From Gnetum montanum (lineage: Eukaryota; Streptophyta; Gnetopsida; Gnetales; Gnetaceae), in assembly GCA_015680685.1 (NCBI GenBank), contig MNCI01005623.1:601835-665834 (forward strand): 64,000 nt of DNA, in the 5' to 3' direction. Shown here piece by piece: positions 45,961-57,790 of the stretch. Both the position numbers and the translations under genes were made by a program. Position 1 is the stretch's first letter, and the number at the start of each line of letters is the position of its first letter. The notes below the pieces were generated by a model. The model was not told the DNA's origin, ran no database searches, and saw nothing but the letters and a program-made list of their open reading frames with translations.

Positions 45961-46384
45961 TTCTAACATCTGTAGTTGCTACCATTGAACTTTTCTATTT
46001 CTTCAATGTACTTAGTAGTATTCCCTATCTTAATGCACTTAAGAAGAGAAGAGCCTAAATTTTCTTAACTTACTTGGGGTATTGGGAGAATGGTGTGATT
46101 CACATGCTCTAGCACAATCTCCATTTAATTTTGAATGTTAACTATAGCACACATGTTGTTGCATTGTTCACTTGCATGTGCTCACACTACAAATGAACAG
46201 TGCAAGGGGAATGAGAGTTACATGGTATTTCAACTATGTGGTCTTGTAGCTTGCATGTCCTTGTAGTGTTTTATTTGACTGCGAGAGCTTGCAAGTGGCA
46301 GTGCATTGTAGGGCACAAATTAGAAATTGTAAGGATAATGTAAGACACATATTTCTAGCACTATGTTTACTAGAGTTTTGGTTT
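45961..46384. other. Flank between satellite and element B
   Basis: Unique-looking AT-rich DNA. No gene, no repeat unit recognised. Confidence 0.4.
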
Positions 46385-47242
46385 TGATGAATTGTAGTTT
46401 GCCAAGTCTTGATATTGGATACTTGATATTGTGTATGCAATATTGCTACCTGGGTAATGATATCGTATACATGATATCATGATTCTTATGTTAGCCTATA
46501 AATATTGCACTCAGGCACATAGGAAGGAAGTCATTAGTTAGTCATTAGGAGTCGAGAGTCCTTTTGTTAATTTTCAGTTCTTTTCCCAAGTGCATGCCCG
46601 TAGTTTGATGCTTGTAATTATACAAAACCTTTGTTTGAGTGTGACGTACTCAGACACACACACAACCGGTAATAAAGATCAAGATTACTCCATCATTATA
46701 GCATTCACTTAGCTTTTATTTTCTTTAATTACTAAGTATTATCTATTGTTTTCTTAGTTAATATTTCTTTATCGTCATTTACTATTTCTATTGTTAATGT
46801 GGAATGAGTACATATTAATCATGGATATTTAAGTGTCACTACGTGGTATCCTAGTAGCATATCAAGTAGTGCTTCGAGTGATGTGCAATTGGTAATCCCA
46901 GAAGTAGTACACGAAGTCCAAGATGCATACAGATGATTAAGGATATATGCTTATCACACTTAGGCTAGCTTAGATTTTATTTTTCATTGTCTATTAGTTT
47001 ACTCAAGTTATTTCTCATTGTCTTTAGGAGTAGCATAGTATTAGAATTCACATCATACACCTCACTCTAGACTAAATCGTACATGACAAAGCAAATACCA
47101 GTCTAGGTGGAAAGATAGCAAACTGTGATCAATGTATAACTATTTAGGTGCCATAACTAGTTCATCTGCGGAGTTTGACTGGATTGTACATACACACTTG
47201 TATTTGTATGATTGAGCGTACGAGGTACCTCACTGCTCATCA
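46385..47242 (+). repeat. 5' LTR of element B
   Basis: 858 bases; U3 has GATATTGTGTATGCAATATT and ATGATATCGTATACATGATATC motifs, then CTATAAATATTGC (TATA at 46497-46504). The downstream body matches LTR A in order. Confidence 0.92.
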
Positions 47243-47243
47243 T

Positions 47244-47262
47244 TGGTGCCATTACTAGGAAC
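47244..47262 (+). promoter_or_regulatory. Primer binding site of element B
   Basis: TGGTGCCATTACTAGGAAC starts one base after the LTR. It is a decayed tRNA-Asp complement (TGGCGCCGTTGCCGGGGAT); the differences over the first 16 positions are transitions. Confidence 0.7.
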
Positions 47263-47377
47263 AGTGCTAGTTATCTAGATCTATTATATCATATAAGATC
47301 ATTGTAACAAGGTATTAACAATATATCTTTTAGAAAAAATAAATTAAATTCAATTAAGTCACACAAAATTCATGAAA

Positions 47378-49350
47378 ATGTCTCTCTCACAAGACAACGA
47401 TAATGTAACAATTAGCGAAGCAATTCATTAGAGAAACAACAAAATTTATGATGAAGAAGAAGTTTGGAGTATGCAATCTTATGTAGGTGTTTCATATGTT
47501 CATGGACACCCCACTGATACTCAAGGACTCTTGTCATCAAACTTAGATACCTCTAGTGAAGCTAGGACATCCCATAGAACAAGAGGGGCCCATGAGGCCT
47601 TGAACCTTCTCAATGGTTAGCAAGAGTACATCAGGGGATGATTGGGAGACTTACCAAAGTCATGAAGAGTCTTCCAATTCTCTTTCTTCCTCTCCTCTTT
47701 CAATGTCAGGTCATGACATGGATGACTATTCCTCAAGGGGTCAACATAGAAATAAAAATCAAACCCATAAGCAAAATCAAAAATGCCAACATGAACAAAG
47801 ACAACATTGTCCCAACTCATGAACTCCCAATTTATTTAGTGACAATGAACCCCTATTGGCCACTAAGAGCCTAATTCATATAACAAAGGTTGTTCAAATA
47901 TATTGTAGGCATGATAAGGAAAGTTGTCTACCTAGGCTTGATTTAAACAACTTTCCCAAGTTCCTAGGAGGCTATGATTTAGATCCGCAACACCATTTAC
48001 AAGCCTTCTATGATGCTTGTGTATGGAATAATATTGATAATGGGTGGCAAAGACTTAAGCTCTTTCCTATGACACTCATTGACTAAGAAAAAGTATGGTA
48101 TAGTTCTTTAAAGTTGAAATCAATTTGCTATTGGCTCACAATGGTAGAACTCTTCAATGAAAGATATCAAACTTGTGCAAGAGCGTTAGCCTTGAGGAGA
48201 CAAATTCAAGAGTGGAAACAAGGGAAACATGAACCTTTGGACATGGCCTTAGAAAGATATTATTCATTGTTAAGAAAATTCCTAGGCCATGGGTTCTTTG
48301 AGGAAAGGCTAATTTTTCACATCATGGATGGGCTCTGTAATGAAACAAGGGATACCCCTAGGGATGTATGCCCCAAGTCAACTATATGAACTACAGACAT
48401 ACAAATTCCAAGAGCTTGTTAAGTGGGTAGCAAAAGAAGAAGGAGAGATGGCCAAATGGGAGAATGTTGAAAGATATCAATAGGACCAAGCTCTTAAAGT
48501 AATGAAGGTACATAATCATGAAGAGGAGAAATCAACTCACTGTGAGGAGGTGGAACCATCCCCATCTTTGCCAATACTAAAATCACTAGATGAAATTAAG
48601 GCAAAAATAAATAAAATGATGAAGTGGGTACATGAAAACTATGGAGAATATGAAAAAATTATTAGAGGTAAAACCATGAAGGATCACTCTGACAACTAGA
48701 ACAAATGGAAGATGCCAAACCGAGAAATAGGATAGAACACCATTTGACAATTAGAAAGAAGGGCTAGAGGAAATAAGGATAGGGGCCCAACTACAAATCA
48801 GAAGTATCAATGCAATGTTTGCTTGTATGATCACCTTAAAGGCTAATGCCCAATCTTGTTACATCTACATGAACATTGGGGAAGAATGCTACATCTAGAT
48901 TTCATACAGAAGTACTATGCTCAACCGTAGTGGTAAAACCCCTAGTTGTGGGGGAGATCATCATCAAACTGGCCTCACACTTCATATGCCTTGACACCAA
49001 GTGTTTATTATGTTCAACATCCTATTTCTCCAACTAGATTAACATCCTCTACATCACCTCATCATTGTCATTCTCCTAGATATCATCAACCCATGTCCTT
49101 TCCCATGGAATCACCACCTCATGTTCCTTACACTTCTTCCTATTCTCAATATTCTTATACTTCATCTCCTTCTACATCACCACCAGTTGTACTGAAAGGT
49201 TTTGCACCATAGCACCAAGCCACAAACATTATTTGTGTTGCCATTGTCAATAGTAGTGGGAATCCTCCCCAACATCGGAAGCATCCTTTCTTTAGGCATG
49301 ACCATAGAAAGAGACAACGTAGTTCTGAAATCACTACATCCTCCAAATTA
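47378..49350 (+). pseudogene. Gag of element B, decayed
   Basis: ATGTCTCTCTCACAAGAC is the start equivalent to element A's gag, and stops follow within 20 codons. B's N-terminal part is longer than A's: an extra Ser/Asp/His-rich stretch is seen at 47500-47820. The capsid core is clear at 47856-48389 (LPRLDLNNFPKFLGGYDLD, WNNIDNGWQRLKLFPMTLID, LRRQIQEWKQGKHEPLDMAL, GHGFFEERL). A Lys/Glu-rich helix (48502-48699), a remnant CNVCLYDHLKG zinc-knuckle (48810-48845) and a Pro/Ser/Tyr-rich tail (48946-49212) follow. Several frameshifts and Gln-to-stop changes. Confidence 0.78.
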
Positions 49351-51155
49351 GCACAAGCCTAGCACTGTGGTGCATCTTTCTCTTCAAACTCAATGCTTTC
49401 TATTACCTTATTGGAGTCACCAATTAATGATCCAACAACCATGTGACCCAATGAATATAACCATGTAGGGAGACATATCAATCCTTGCATACCATCTTAT
49501 GGTCACGGGTGCCATAGTGGGTTAGCTTCTTATGACGTGACCACGTCTTATCATCTACCCCACTATGCCTACTTTAATAAAGTGTGTAAATTCTAATTTG
49601 GGTACATTATTTCCACCACATCAAAAAATACCCAGTGGTTTGGATATGACTGGACCTCAATATTTCCAACATGCATGGATCCAAATTTTTCATTTATTAA
49701 TTCTCGCCATGATCAAAGGTTTAGTCATGGGGATACCCCCCATTCTAACAAGAAGAATTAGTAAATGTTTTTCCTTTTCTTTGGTTTTATAATTTTTTCT
49801 TTCCAATTTTTCATTTTCTAATTCTTCATCTTTTAATTTGTCATTTTATCTTTTTGAGGGTGATCTTAGTTGTGAATAAAATACTTATGTGACCTATTAG
49901 TTAAGGTGTTGTTCTATGCTATCGAGTCACAAAGGACTAATTATTTGGATAGTGAGCCCATAACATTCACCCATCCATTCTATTAATAAGAGGTTCTACT
50001 CTAGGCATGATGATATTCTTATTATCATTAAAACTTAAAGTAACTTTGTACTCATTATGCTCAGAGTGAAAAGTGATAGACTAAGTGGGAATGGCCAGGG
50101 TGTGACATCAAGGGTACTTGTGGATTCTCTTTGGTGACATTTGTATGTGCTATCATGTAGCTTGATTGTACTAAGGTCCTTATGCATCTAATGAAAAATG
50201 GGAGTAAGAGTGATAAAGGCACTCAATAAAGGAACTCAATGCTATTCTATAGGGTCTCACTGGAAAGACATGCACCCATGCTTGAGGTTGGTGGCTTCTC
50301 TAGTTCATTGTTGAAAAAGACAAAGTGCCAAAGCGGCCAGAAGAAGAAAAAGAAAATAAAGAAGAAAAAAAGCAAAGAAAAGATCAAGAAGAACATGCTG
50401 CAAAGAAATTTGAATCAGTTCTTCCTTGGATAAAATTCCAAGTGATTGTACGCCTTGCTATCATGATGTTCTTATGGTTGTCTATCATTGGATGAAATAA
50501 TGCAATGTCACTGATCAGAGGTATGGACTAGGTCTTGATTTTGGAGTGAAAGGCTAATGATACCTTAATCACACCCCACACTCAACATTCATTATGCCCA
50601 AGGTAAGTTACTTCATGTCCCGATCTCTGCAATCTCTTCTACAATTTGTCTCACCCCATTATCCAAGTATTTCTAACTTGTGTCTTTTGTGACATAGAAT
50701 TCATACCTCATCATGATGATATTTAACATTTGTGTGTTTTTTTGCACTGGTGCAGATTACATTTAACCCTTCTAGTGCCTACAAAAATTTTAAGGTGTGG
50801 TTACACAAGGGCATGATAAGCTGGAACCTTCTTTGGGGAGGACCCACTTGTGTAACTTTTGTAATTTGTACTTTTTACAAATCACCACATCATCTTATAT
50901 CCTCTGAGTCCTACATTGTTGAATTTATTCTTTTCTTTATTATCATTTCAACCCAAATGTTCCTTTGCACCATTACATGTCCTTTCTCCTCACCTTATTC
51001 AAGAACTTAATTGTATAATTCCACTCCATTACTCTTTTGGTGCCTTAATGTCTACTTAACATTATCCCAAATCTTTCAAATCTACCTTAAATCCTTCATT
51101 TTTGGCTGTGAAAACTTAGAAATTCATCAATTTTACTAAGTACCCTATTTTGGAA
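49351..51155 (+). other. Element B spacer, no pol
   Basis: Holds the same non-coding blocks as element A in the same order: GGGGATACCCCC (49739), GTGTGACATCAAGGG (50099), CTGGAAAGACATGCACCCATG (50260) and GGGGAGGACCCACTTGTG (50836). A Lys-rich open frame at 50239-50433 is a by-product of an A-rich run. Confidence 0.6.
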
Positions 51156-51222
51156 GGGATGCAATATCAGGTTTGCACTATCATGTACACGATATTGCAT
51201 TAAGAAAACCTATATATATGGG
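51156..51222 (+). promoter_or_regulatory. Candidate internal promoter for the aORF (element B)
   Basis: GATGCAATATCAGG and TCATGTACACGATATTGCAT precede CCTATATATATGGG (TATA from 51210). It is weaker than in A but has the same motif family and the same position relative to the aORF (about 500 bases upstream). Confidence 0.45.
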
Positions 51223-51736
51223 TTCCCCCATGCGTGTAGATGTCATTGTCAACTGTTCATGCGAGGGGAGTTGTTGCAATTTTCTTCCATGATTTTTCAC
51301 ACTTTGCATGCCTACCATTTAACCATCAATATCTGACTCGTTAACACTCCAATTTTCCTTCCTATCAAACTTGCTTAAACCTAGAGTGTTTAACTCAGTC
51401 GTGGAGAAGGGGTACAGTAGAATTCATGCATAATGTTTTTAAAATTCACCATCACCCAAAGGATATCATAGAGATAAGTAATATTAAGAAATGTTAAGAA
51501 CTCATGCCAAACTAATTTTCTTCCTTCATCCAAATCATGTAAATTATTGTTGGAGTTACTTGATCAAATTGGGCCCAACATTAAAACCTTTAGGGGAATT
51601 TCTTGAAAAAATTTCTAACTCTAAAATCACACTAAGCAATTAAATTTCAAAATTCATTAAAGGTAATAAGTAAGATATAAGATAATCAAACTTTGTTAAA
51701 TAACATTGCTAAAAGTTGATTCCAATGTGATTATAG

Positions 51737-54538
51737 ATGGCCCCTAAACAAGGACAATAGGGAGGGCCTTCTCAAGGTGCATCCAAATGCCCAAGGAGAG
51801 GCAAAGGTTAAGGACATCCTGCAAAACATGCAGAATAGGAGGCACAATAATTTAGCATCCATCAAGAAACCCTTGTTACTGCACAATTTGTGCAAGTAGA
51901 AGGTGGAGAAGATAGGGTACCTAAACAAGGACAACATCTTATGTTGTCCCTAGAATTCATTTAGGAAATTTGGGAAAGGTTCACATCAATTGCAGTGATC
52001 GTGGAACTTAATCTTGGACCTTTTACCGAATTTGACCCTAAGCCAATCAAAGATCAAATCAAAGGATCTCCACTATGGCCTATCCTCTCAAAAATTGGAG
52101 AATGGTATTTTGGAGAAACTTATCAATTTTCGCATAATAAAGAGGAAGGCACCACCGCCAACATTGGTGGGATTTTAGTTGATTTCTCCATAAAGGCCAT
52201 TGCAAAAGTTCTGAATCTTTTGAATACAAGGCCCAAAGTTACTCATCTGTCCACCTGCTCTGATGCTGATGCATGAAAAGTATGGCTAAATAGGGCATAT
52301 GGCAAGGAGGACAAAACATATGGAGAACTCACCCTTGAAGAGAGAATTTATTTCAAAATTGGTACCTATTACATCTTTCCAATGAAGAAACTAAACATGA
52401 TCTCCACCTATGCATCCAGAGGAAGCATAATCTTGATGGGCAAGGTCGATGCCAATTTGCCCCATTTGTATCTAACAAAAATATTGAGGTAGTTTAAAGA
52501 ATGCAAGATAGTTAAGTTTGCATTACCCTCCCCTTATCTAATCAAGAAGCTATGCTGGCATGTTGGAATTTTGGCGTACACTAATGATGTCCTCAGAAAG
52601 GCTCAAAATGGTTCATACACCAAATTACTAAAGCCACCAACACTAGGAAAAGATGTTGGCAAGACATTAAAGACTAAACAGGAGTAGACAATTGGGCCCA
52701 CTACACCTCAAACAGCAAGGCCTAGCCAACTTTCAAACTTGAGGCCCAATCAACAATAAGAAGCAAGGCCCAACATGCAACCCAAGGGCCAGCAGGATCA
52801 ACAACCACAGCTACAACAAGATTACCGACCATTAATGAGCCATCTTAGGGCCATTGTAGAAATGGTTAGTTGGGGAAGTCATGATGAGGAAAACCTCTTC
52901 AAGGTGATCGATGATGCTATATAGCCCACCATCTCAATCAATCATGTAAGGGGTGAGGTCTCGATACAAATAGGAGGAGGGAAGTCACATTAAATACAAT
53001 ATATTTCTAGAAATGCTACATCATTTCAAATACAATTAGAAACTTGTGAAGGTGCCACAGTAGTGGTCATGCAACACTAGGATGTAGTTGAAGTAGTAGA
53101 AGTGATTCTAGACCACATCAAAGAGTCATTTAATTTCCTTGTTATGCCACCAACGGATCTCATAGAAGCACACGATGCCCAAGTTCTAGTCAATCCCTCA
53201 ATGACTCCTGTGAAACATGAGGATGCTCTGGATTATTTGCTACAAATAGGACAAGTAATGATGTCCTTGTTTGACATCCTTAAAGATGTCATAGCAGCAC
53301 AATCAGACCTCATTTCCATGAAGGGAAAGTTGGTTATGGCTAAGGTTAAGGCCAAACATGCAGAATATGAGTTGAGAAGACTCCATGAAAATCTTGTTAC
53401 CCTACAAGCTGCACAACGGGATTTGTCCCAACTTATCCTAGCTGACTAGCTAGAATTATTTATGATGGAGCAATTGAATAAATTTTTAGAAGAGAATAAA
53501 AGGGTAGCAATGGAAAAGGAGAAGGTTGATTGGGATGCTTCAAAATCACAAGCCCAAACATATGCACATGTAAAAGCACTCAAGGCCTTACAAGAAGAAA
53601 ATAAACTCTTTGCTATCGAGAATCTTTGATTGACAACAATTAAAAAACAAAAGAATGTTCTTCAGGGGAATTTTTAGCAAATGTGAAAACAACTAATAAG
53701 GGTCAAACAAGACATGAATCGCTTAGCCAGAGAGAATATGAGCCTCTCAATGGAGGAGGTATGCACCATCCATCAAAAGATGACCATCGAAATAAGAACA
53801 TGGCATAATGAAGCTAAGGAACATGAAAAATTGAAGGAACATTTCCAGGACTAGGTGGGGATGTATAAGTAGATAATTGAGAAAGAAATCCATATGGCTA
53901 AGACCCATATCAATGCTTTTAGTGTTCAAAACACTAATTGATAGGCTATATTAGACACTTATGCCTTCATCCACAAAGCAGAATTAAAGAGCTAGGACCT
54001 ACAGATCTAGGATCTCATTGAATACATAGAGTTGGCCAACCTATGGTATGCCAACTTGGACATGTTAATAGTAGGATGCCTGAGGATAGATTTGGAAAAG
54101 TAGGTAGCTACCACCTACACCAAATATGAAGCAGAATTTGCTAAATACAAAAAGACACTATAGAAATTAGAGGTAGAAAATTCTGAGTTGGAGGTGGTAA
54201 AAGCTAGCTACCAAGGTCAGAAAGATGTTGCAGCAGATTTGGCTCAACAATGCATGAATTATCAAGAATTTAGAGACAAAGCTAGAGCCTATGAGGAGGA
54301 ACAACGACTATTTGTGGCCTGGTATGTCAAGGCCAATTAGATGTTTCCGCAACTACCGTGTCCATGGAAGGTGCCAGCTCTATCAAATATTGGAACATCA
54401 GCATGGATGGAAAATGATCCCTAAATAAAAGAAGAAAAGCTTCAGGTGCTCCTTCAGAGTTATCAATTTCCAAAGCCTAGAGCATAGGATAAGGAGAAGA
54501 AGCCCATGGAAGAGCCACCACCACTAAGAACCACATGA
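51737..54538 (+). pseudogene. Accessory ORF (aORF) of element B
   Basis: Starts ATGGCCCCTAAACAAGG after an ATTATAG acceptor-like site, and has a stop within 10 codons. The N-terminal domain at 51995-52620 parallels A: IVELNLGPFTEFDP, GSPLWPILSKIGEWYFGETY, FLIKKLCWHVGI-type end. The coiled-coil region is open at 53102-53449 (DALDYLLQIGQVMMSLFDIL...AKVKAKHAEYELRRLHENL) and, broken, at 53500-54330. The tail matches A: PALSNIGTSAW, KEEKLQVLLQ, PMEEPPPLRTT and stop at 54536-54538. B keeps Gln (LLQIGQV, KLQVLL) where A has stops, and the reverse also occurs, so the common ancestor was probably open throughout. Confidence 0.65.
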
Positions 54539-54709
54539 GTTCCAAAAATTTTATCTTTTGTATTCTGTGCTAGTGTCCTACTTTTGTTTTATTTAACTCC
54601 ACACTACAGCATGAAATGATCCCTAGTCAGTTCATAATCCCATACCTATCCACTGTGTAATCAAATGAACTTGTTTCTTAGTTTTTTTAACTTGAGGATG
54701 AGTTTTTAT

Positions 54710-54724
54710 TTAGTTGTGGGTGTA
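54710..54724 (+). promoter_or_regulatory. Polypurine-like tract of element B
   Basis: TTAGTTGTGGGTGTA directly before TGATGAA. Same place as in A and D. Confidence 0.55.
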
Positions 54725-55582
54725 TGATGAATCACGGTTTGTTAGGCCTCGATATCGGATACACGATATTGGATATGTGATATCGCTACCTGGGTAATGA
54801 TATCATGTACACTATATCGTGATTCCTATGTTCACCTATAAATATTGCACTCGGGTGCATAGGAAGGGAGTCATTAGTTAGTCATTAGGAGTCAAGAGTC
54901 TTTTTGTTGATTTTTAGTTCTTTTCCCAAGTGCATGCCTACAGTGTGATGCTTGTAATTGTATAGAACCTTTGTTCAAGTGTGACGTACTTGGACACGCA
55001 CAAAATTGGCAATAAAGCTCAAGATTACTCCATCATTGTAGCATTCACTTAGATTCTATTTATTTTAATTATTAATTATTAATTATTATTTTCTTAGTTA
55101 ATATTTCTTTATCATCATTTACTATTCTTGTTGTTAACGTGGAATGAGTACATCTTAATCATGAACATTTAGGTGTCACTATGTGGTAACCCAGTAGCGT
55201 ATCAAGTAGTGCTTCAAGTGATGTGCGCTTGGTAATCCCAGAAGTAGTACACAAAGTCCAAGATGCATAGAAATGATTAAGGATAGATGCTCATCGCACT
55301 TAGGCTAGCTTAGATTTTAGTTTCCATTTTTTATTAGTTTACTCAAGTTATTTCTCAATGTCTTTAGGAGTAGCATAGTATTAGAATTCATATCATACAC
55401 ATCACTCTAAACTAAACTATACATGACAAAGTGAATACTAGTCCAGATGGGAAGACAACGAACTATAATCAATGTATAACTATCTAGATGCCATAACTAG
55501 TCTATTCACAGAGTTTGACTGGATCACGGGTACACGCTCGTATTCATATGGTTGAACATAGTAGGTACCTTGCCACTCATTA
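54725..55582 (+). repeat. 3' LTR of element B
   Basis: 858 bases, TATAAATA at 54837-54844. U3 keeps GATATCGGATACACGATATT, GTGATATCGC and ATGATATCATGTACACTATATC motifs. Same length as the 5' LTR with scattered, mostly transition, differences. Confidence 0.92.
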
Positions 55583-56399
55583 GGGTTTATCATGCAAGAG
55601 GCTATGAGTCATAGGTTCACTCAAACTATTTTATCATTAGTTTCAATTTCAAATTGTGAGGTCATTCATGCTCACAGTTCTATGGTATTGTTAAAAAATA
55701 AGGCCAGTAATCAAACTATGAATTGCATGTCACTGGTATATTTTTTCTTATGGTATGTTACACATGTTACCCTTATTTTGCTTTCATTTTAGTGATGCAC
55801 TGAGTAAAAATCAAATTTTGCAACCACATGATTGGAAGAAAGCATCACAAGTTTTTGCACTACATGTTGTAAATCTAGAATTAGAGAACCAATAGAAATT
55901 TTTGCATGAATATAAGAAGTAGAAATTTTAGCATCGATAAATAAAATTAAAAATTATTAAAAATACAATATGCCTATGGTAGATTTCCATAGGTAGGATA
56001 TGTCTCAATATCCTCACTTTGCCAATGACAATTTAAAACTCGATGTATGATTTCTAATAGAGATTATGAATTCCATCATATGCATAAGGGCTTATATTTT
56101 TATCCAAGTTGTTGTCATTGTTATCATCCTAGCCTTATCCCAATAAAATGGAGTTGAAATTTCATCTTCCAAATGCCTTCAAATTATTGATATTAATAAC
56201 CCAAAATTTTATGCAATCAAAAGAAAGTTTTGCAATTTTATACGTTTGTTCAATGTAAGAGACCAAGGTATTAATTATAAGAAAAAGTGTTAGTAAGAGA
56301 CATTTTAGATAGATAAATATAATCAAAAAGGAAGGTCAGATCTAACTATCACCATATACATATACAAAGACACAATAGACTAGCTAGATCCTGGTGTAA
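55583..56399. other. Intergenic stretch
   Basis: No gene recognised. The open frame at 55592-55792 has no motif. Confidence 0.4.
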
Positions 56400-57790
56400 T
56401 ATTTTTTTTGAGCTTCATTTGGAGCATCAACCTACATGAAATTTGTCTCTATGACAGAGTCATCAACCATGTTGGCTAGTTGCTCCTCCATTCTTGCTAT
56501 TCATAATGGTCCTACCTTTGAGTCATGGAGTGGAGTGGTCATTTGAATGAACTAGGGATCACTAATATCTTCCATCACCACAGAACCAGACACATGCAAT
56601 GATCGAAAATTTTCAGATGAGTATTTACCCAATGATTTAATATTCAAGAATAGGTGGCCAAGCCTCTTGTCCACTCATCCAAAATGGTGATCGATCTTCA
56701 ATTGCATGGCATCTAGGTGGGCACCCATGTGGGCTTTCAAGCTATCCTCCATTGCCTCTAAGTAGGTAAATATCACTACATCATCTTCAAATTTCTATTG
56801 CTACTAAGTGGGAATGATAATTGCAACTTGCATCTCCTTGTGCTACCCATAAAACCATTGTCATTCAACCTTACCACCATCTCCTTTGACATGTGGGTCT
56901 AGGAGTAAGATGAGATCATTAAGTCATGTCCTAGGAATACGCTCGATGTAGAATGCACATGCCAAATGTGGTAGTTGGTCCACACCAAAAGCTTGGACCT
57001 CTATATCATCCTCCTTTGGTTTTGCGATTTGCCAGTGCCTAAAAGGAGTAGATGCAATAGATGGAAAAGGGACTGTAGCACCATCGCTACTAATGATCTC
57101 CATTCTCTACATGATAATGTTGGGATAGTTCAAAGAATAGGCCCCCTCCAAATCTACTAGTATCATAAGGATGAAAGACATCACATGAGTGTGATGCATG
57201 ACTACTAGGAGGTTTGTGTGGATTGCCTTGATCAAAACTCTCTATTATGGGCTGATGTTCTTATAGGGTCATCCTATCTTGTCGATTGCCACCTTGGGCA
57301 CCCTACTCAATACTTGTGTTTTTTTTTTCTAAGGTGGTAGTCACAAAAACTCCTGCTATGGTCCAACTACCATGTTTAGCACTTGCACCAAGATATCCTT
57401 TGTAAGTGTCTAGGTAGAGTCATCAATCTTGACCACCTTCAAGATAGGTGATCCTCAATGATGTGCCACGTAGAACTAATTGGCCTCCTCCTCTTAGTAA
57501 TCATCACCTCTGGTGATGATGAAAGCAAGATGATGCACAACAAGCTTGTTAAGCATTTAAGGCCAAATGAGTTGCATCAGGGTGTTGAAGTCCCTTGGAC
57601 TTTGCAAAGGTGCTAATATGAGTTTCTCAACCTTTTGTTACCACTCATGCCATGCTAATGACTCCTAGGCATGGTGAACTACCTCCTCCTCCTCCTGTCT
57701 TGTAGCATTCTATCTAGTAGCTTGAGAGCCTATAGGATATCTACCTTGTGATTGTGCCATTTGTTGTGCATCTTGTAGTTTGTCAATTCT
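56400..57790 (-). pseudogene. Unrecognised decayed coding region
   Basis: On the minus strand from 57790, peptide-like stretches can be followed across stops: DDRNRIDKLQDAQQMAQSQG, RQEEEEVVHHA, LAPLQSPRDFNTLMQLIWP, LNKLVVHHLAFIITRGDDY, then KDILVQVLNMVVGP, and at the far end RMEEQLANMVDDSVIETNFM. The composition and the Gln/Glu-rich start suggest a transposon gag-like or DNA-transposon protein, but I do not recognise the family. A GAGGAGGAGG run (57685) encodes the Glu tract. Confidence 0.3.

Larger units (their letters stand above)
46385..55582 (+). mobile_element. Element B: non-autonomous gag + aORF LTR retrotransposon
   Basis: 9.2 kb with two LTRs of about 858 bases starting TGATGAA. The 5' copy ends CTCATCA and the 3' copy CTCATTA. 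GGTTT flanks the left side (46380-46384) and occurs one base beyond the right end (55584-55588), so a target duplication with an added G is likely. The gene order is the same as in A: gag, spacer with no pol, internal TATA region, aORF, polypurine tract. All frames are broken. With A this shows that the gag + aORF form is a replicated structure rather than one chance deletion. Confidence 0.88.

Noticed and set aside
47613-47874. Overlapping plus and minus frames in element B gag
   Set aside because: They are fragments of the decayed gag N-terminal region in different frames, already covered by the gag entry.
50239-50433. Lys-rich 64-codon frame in the element B spacer
   Set aside because: It is produced by an A-rich purine run. 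The homologous region in element A is not open.
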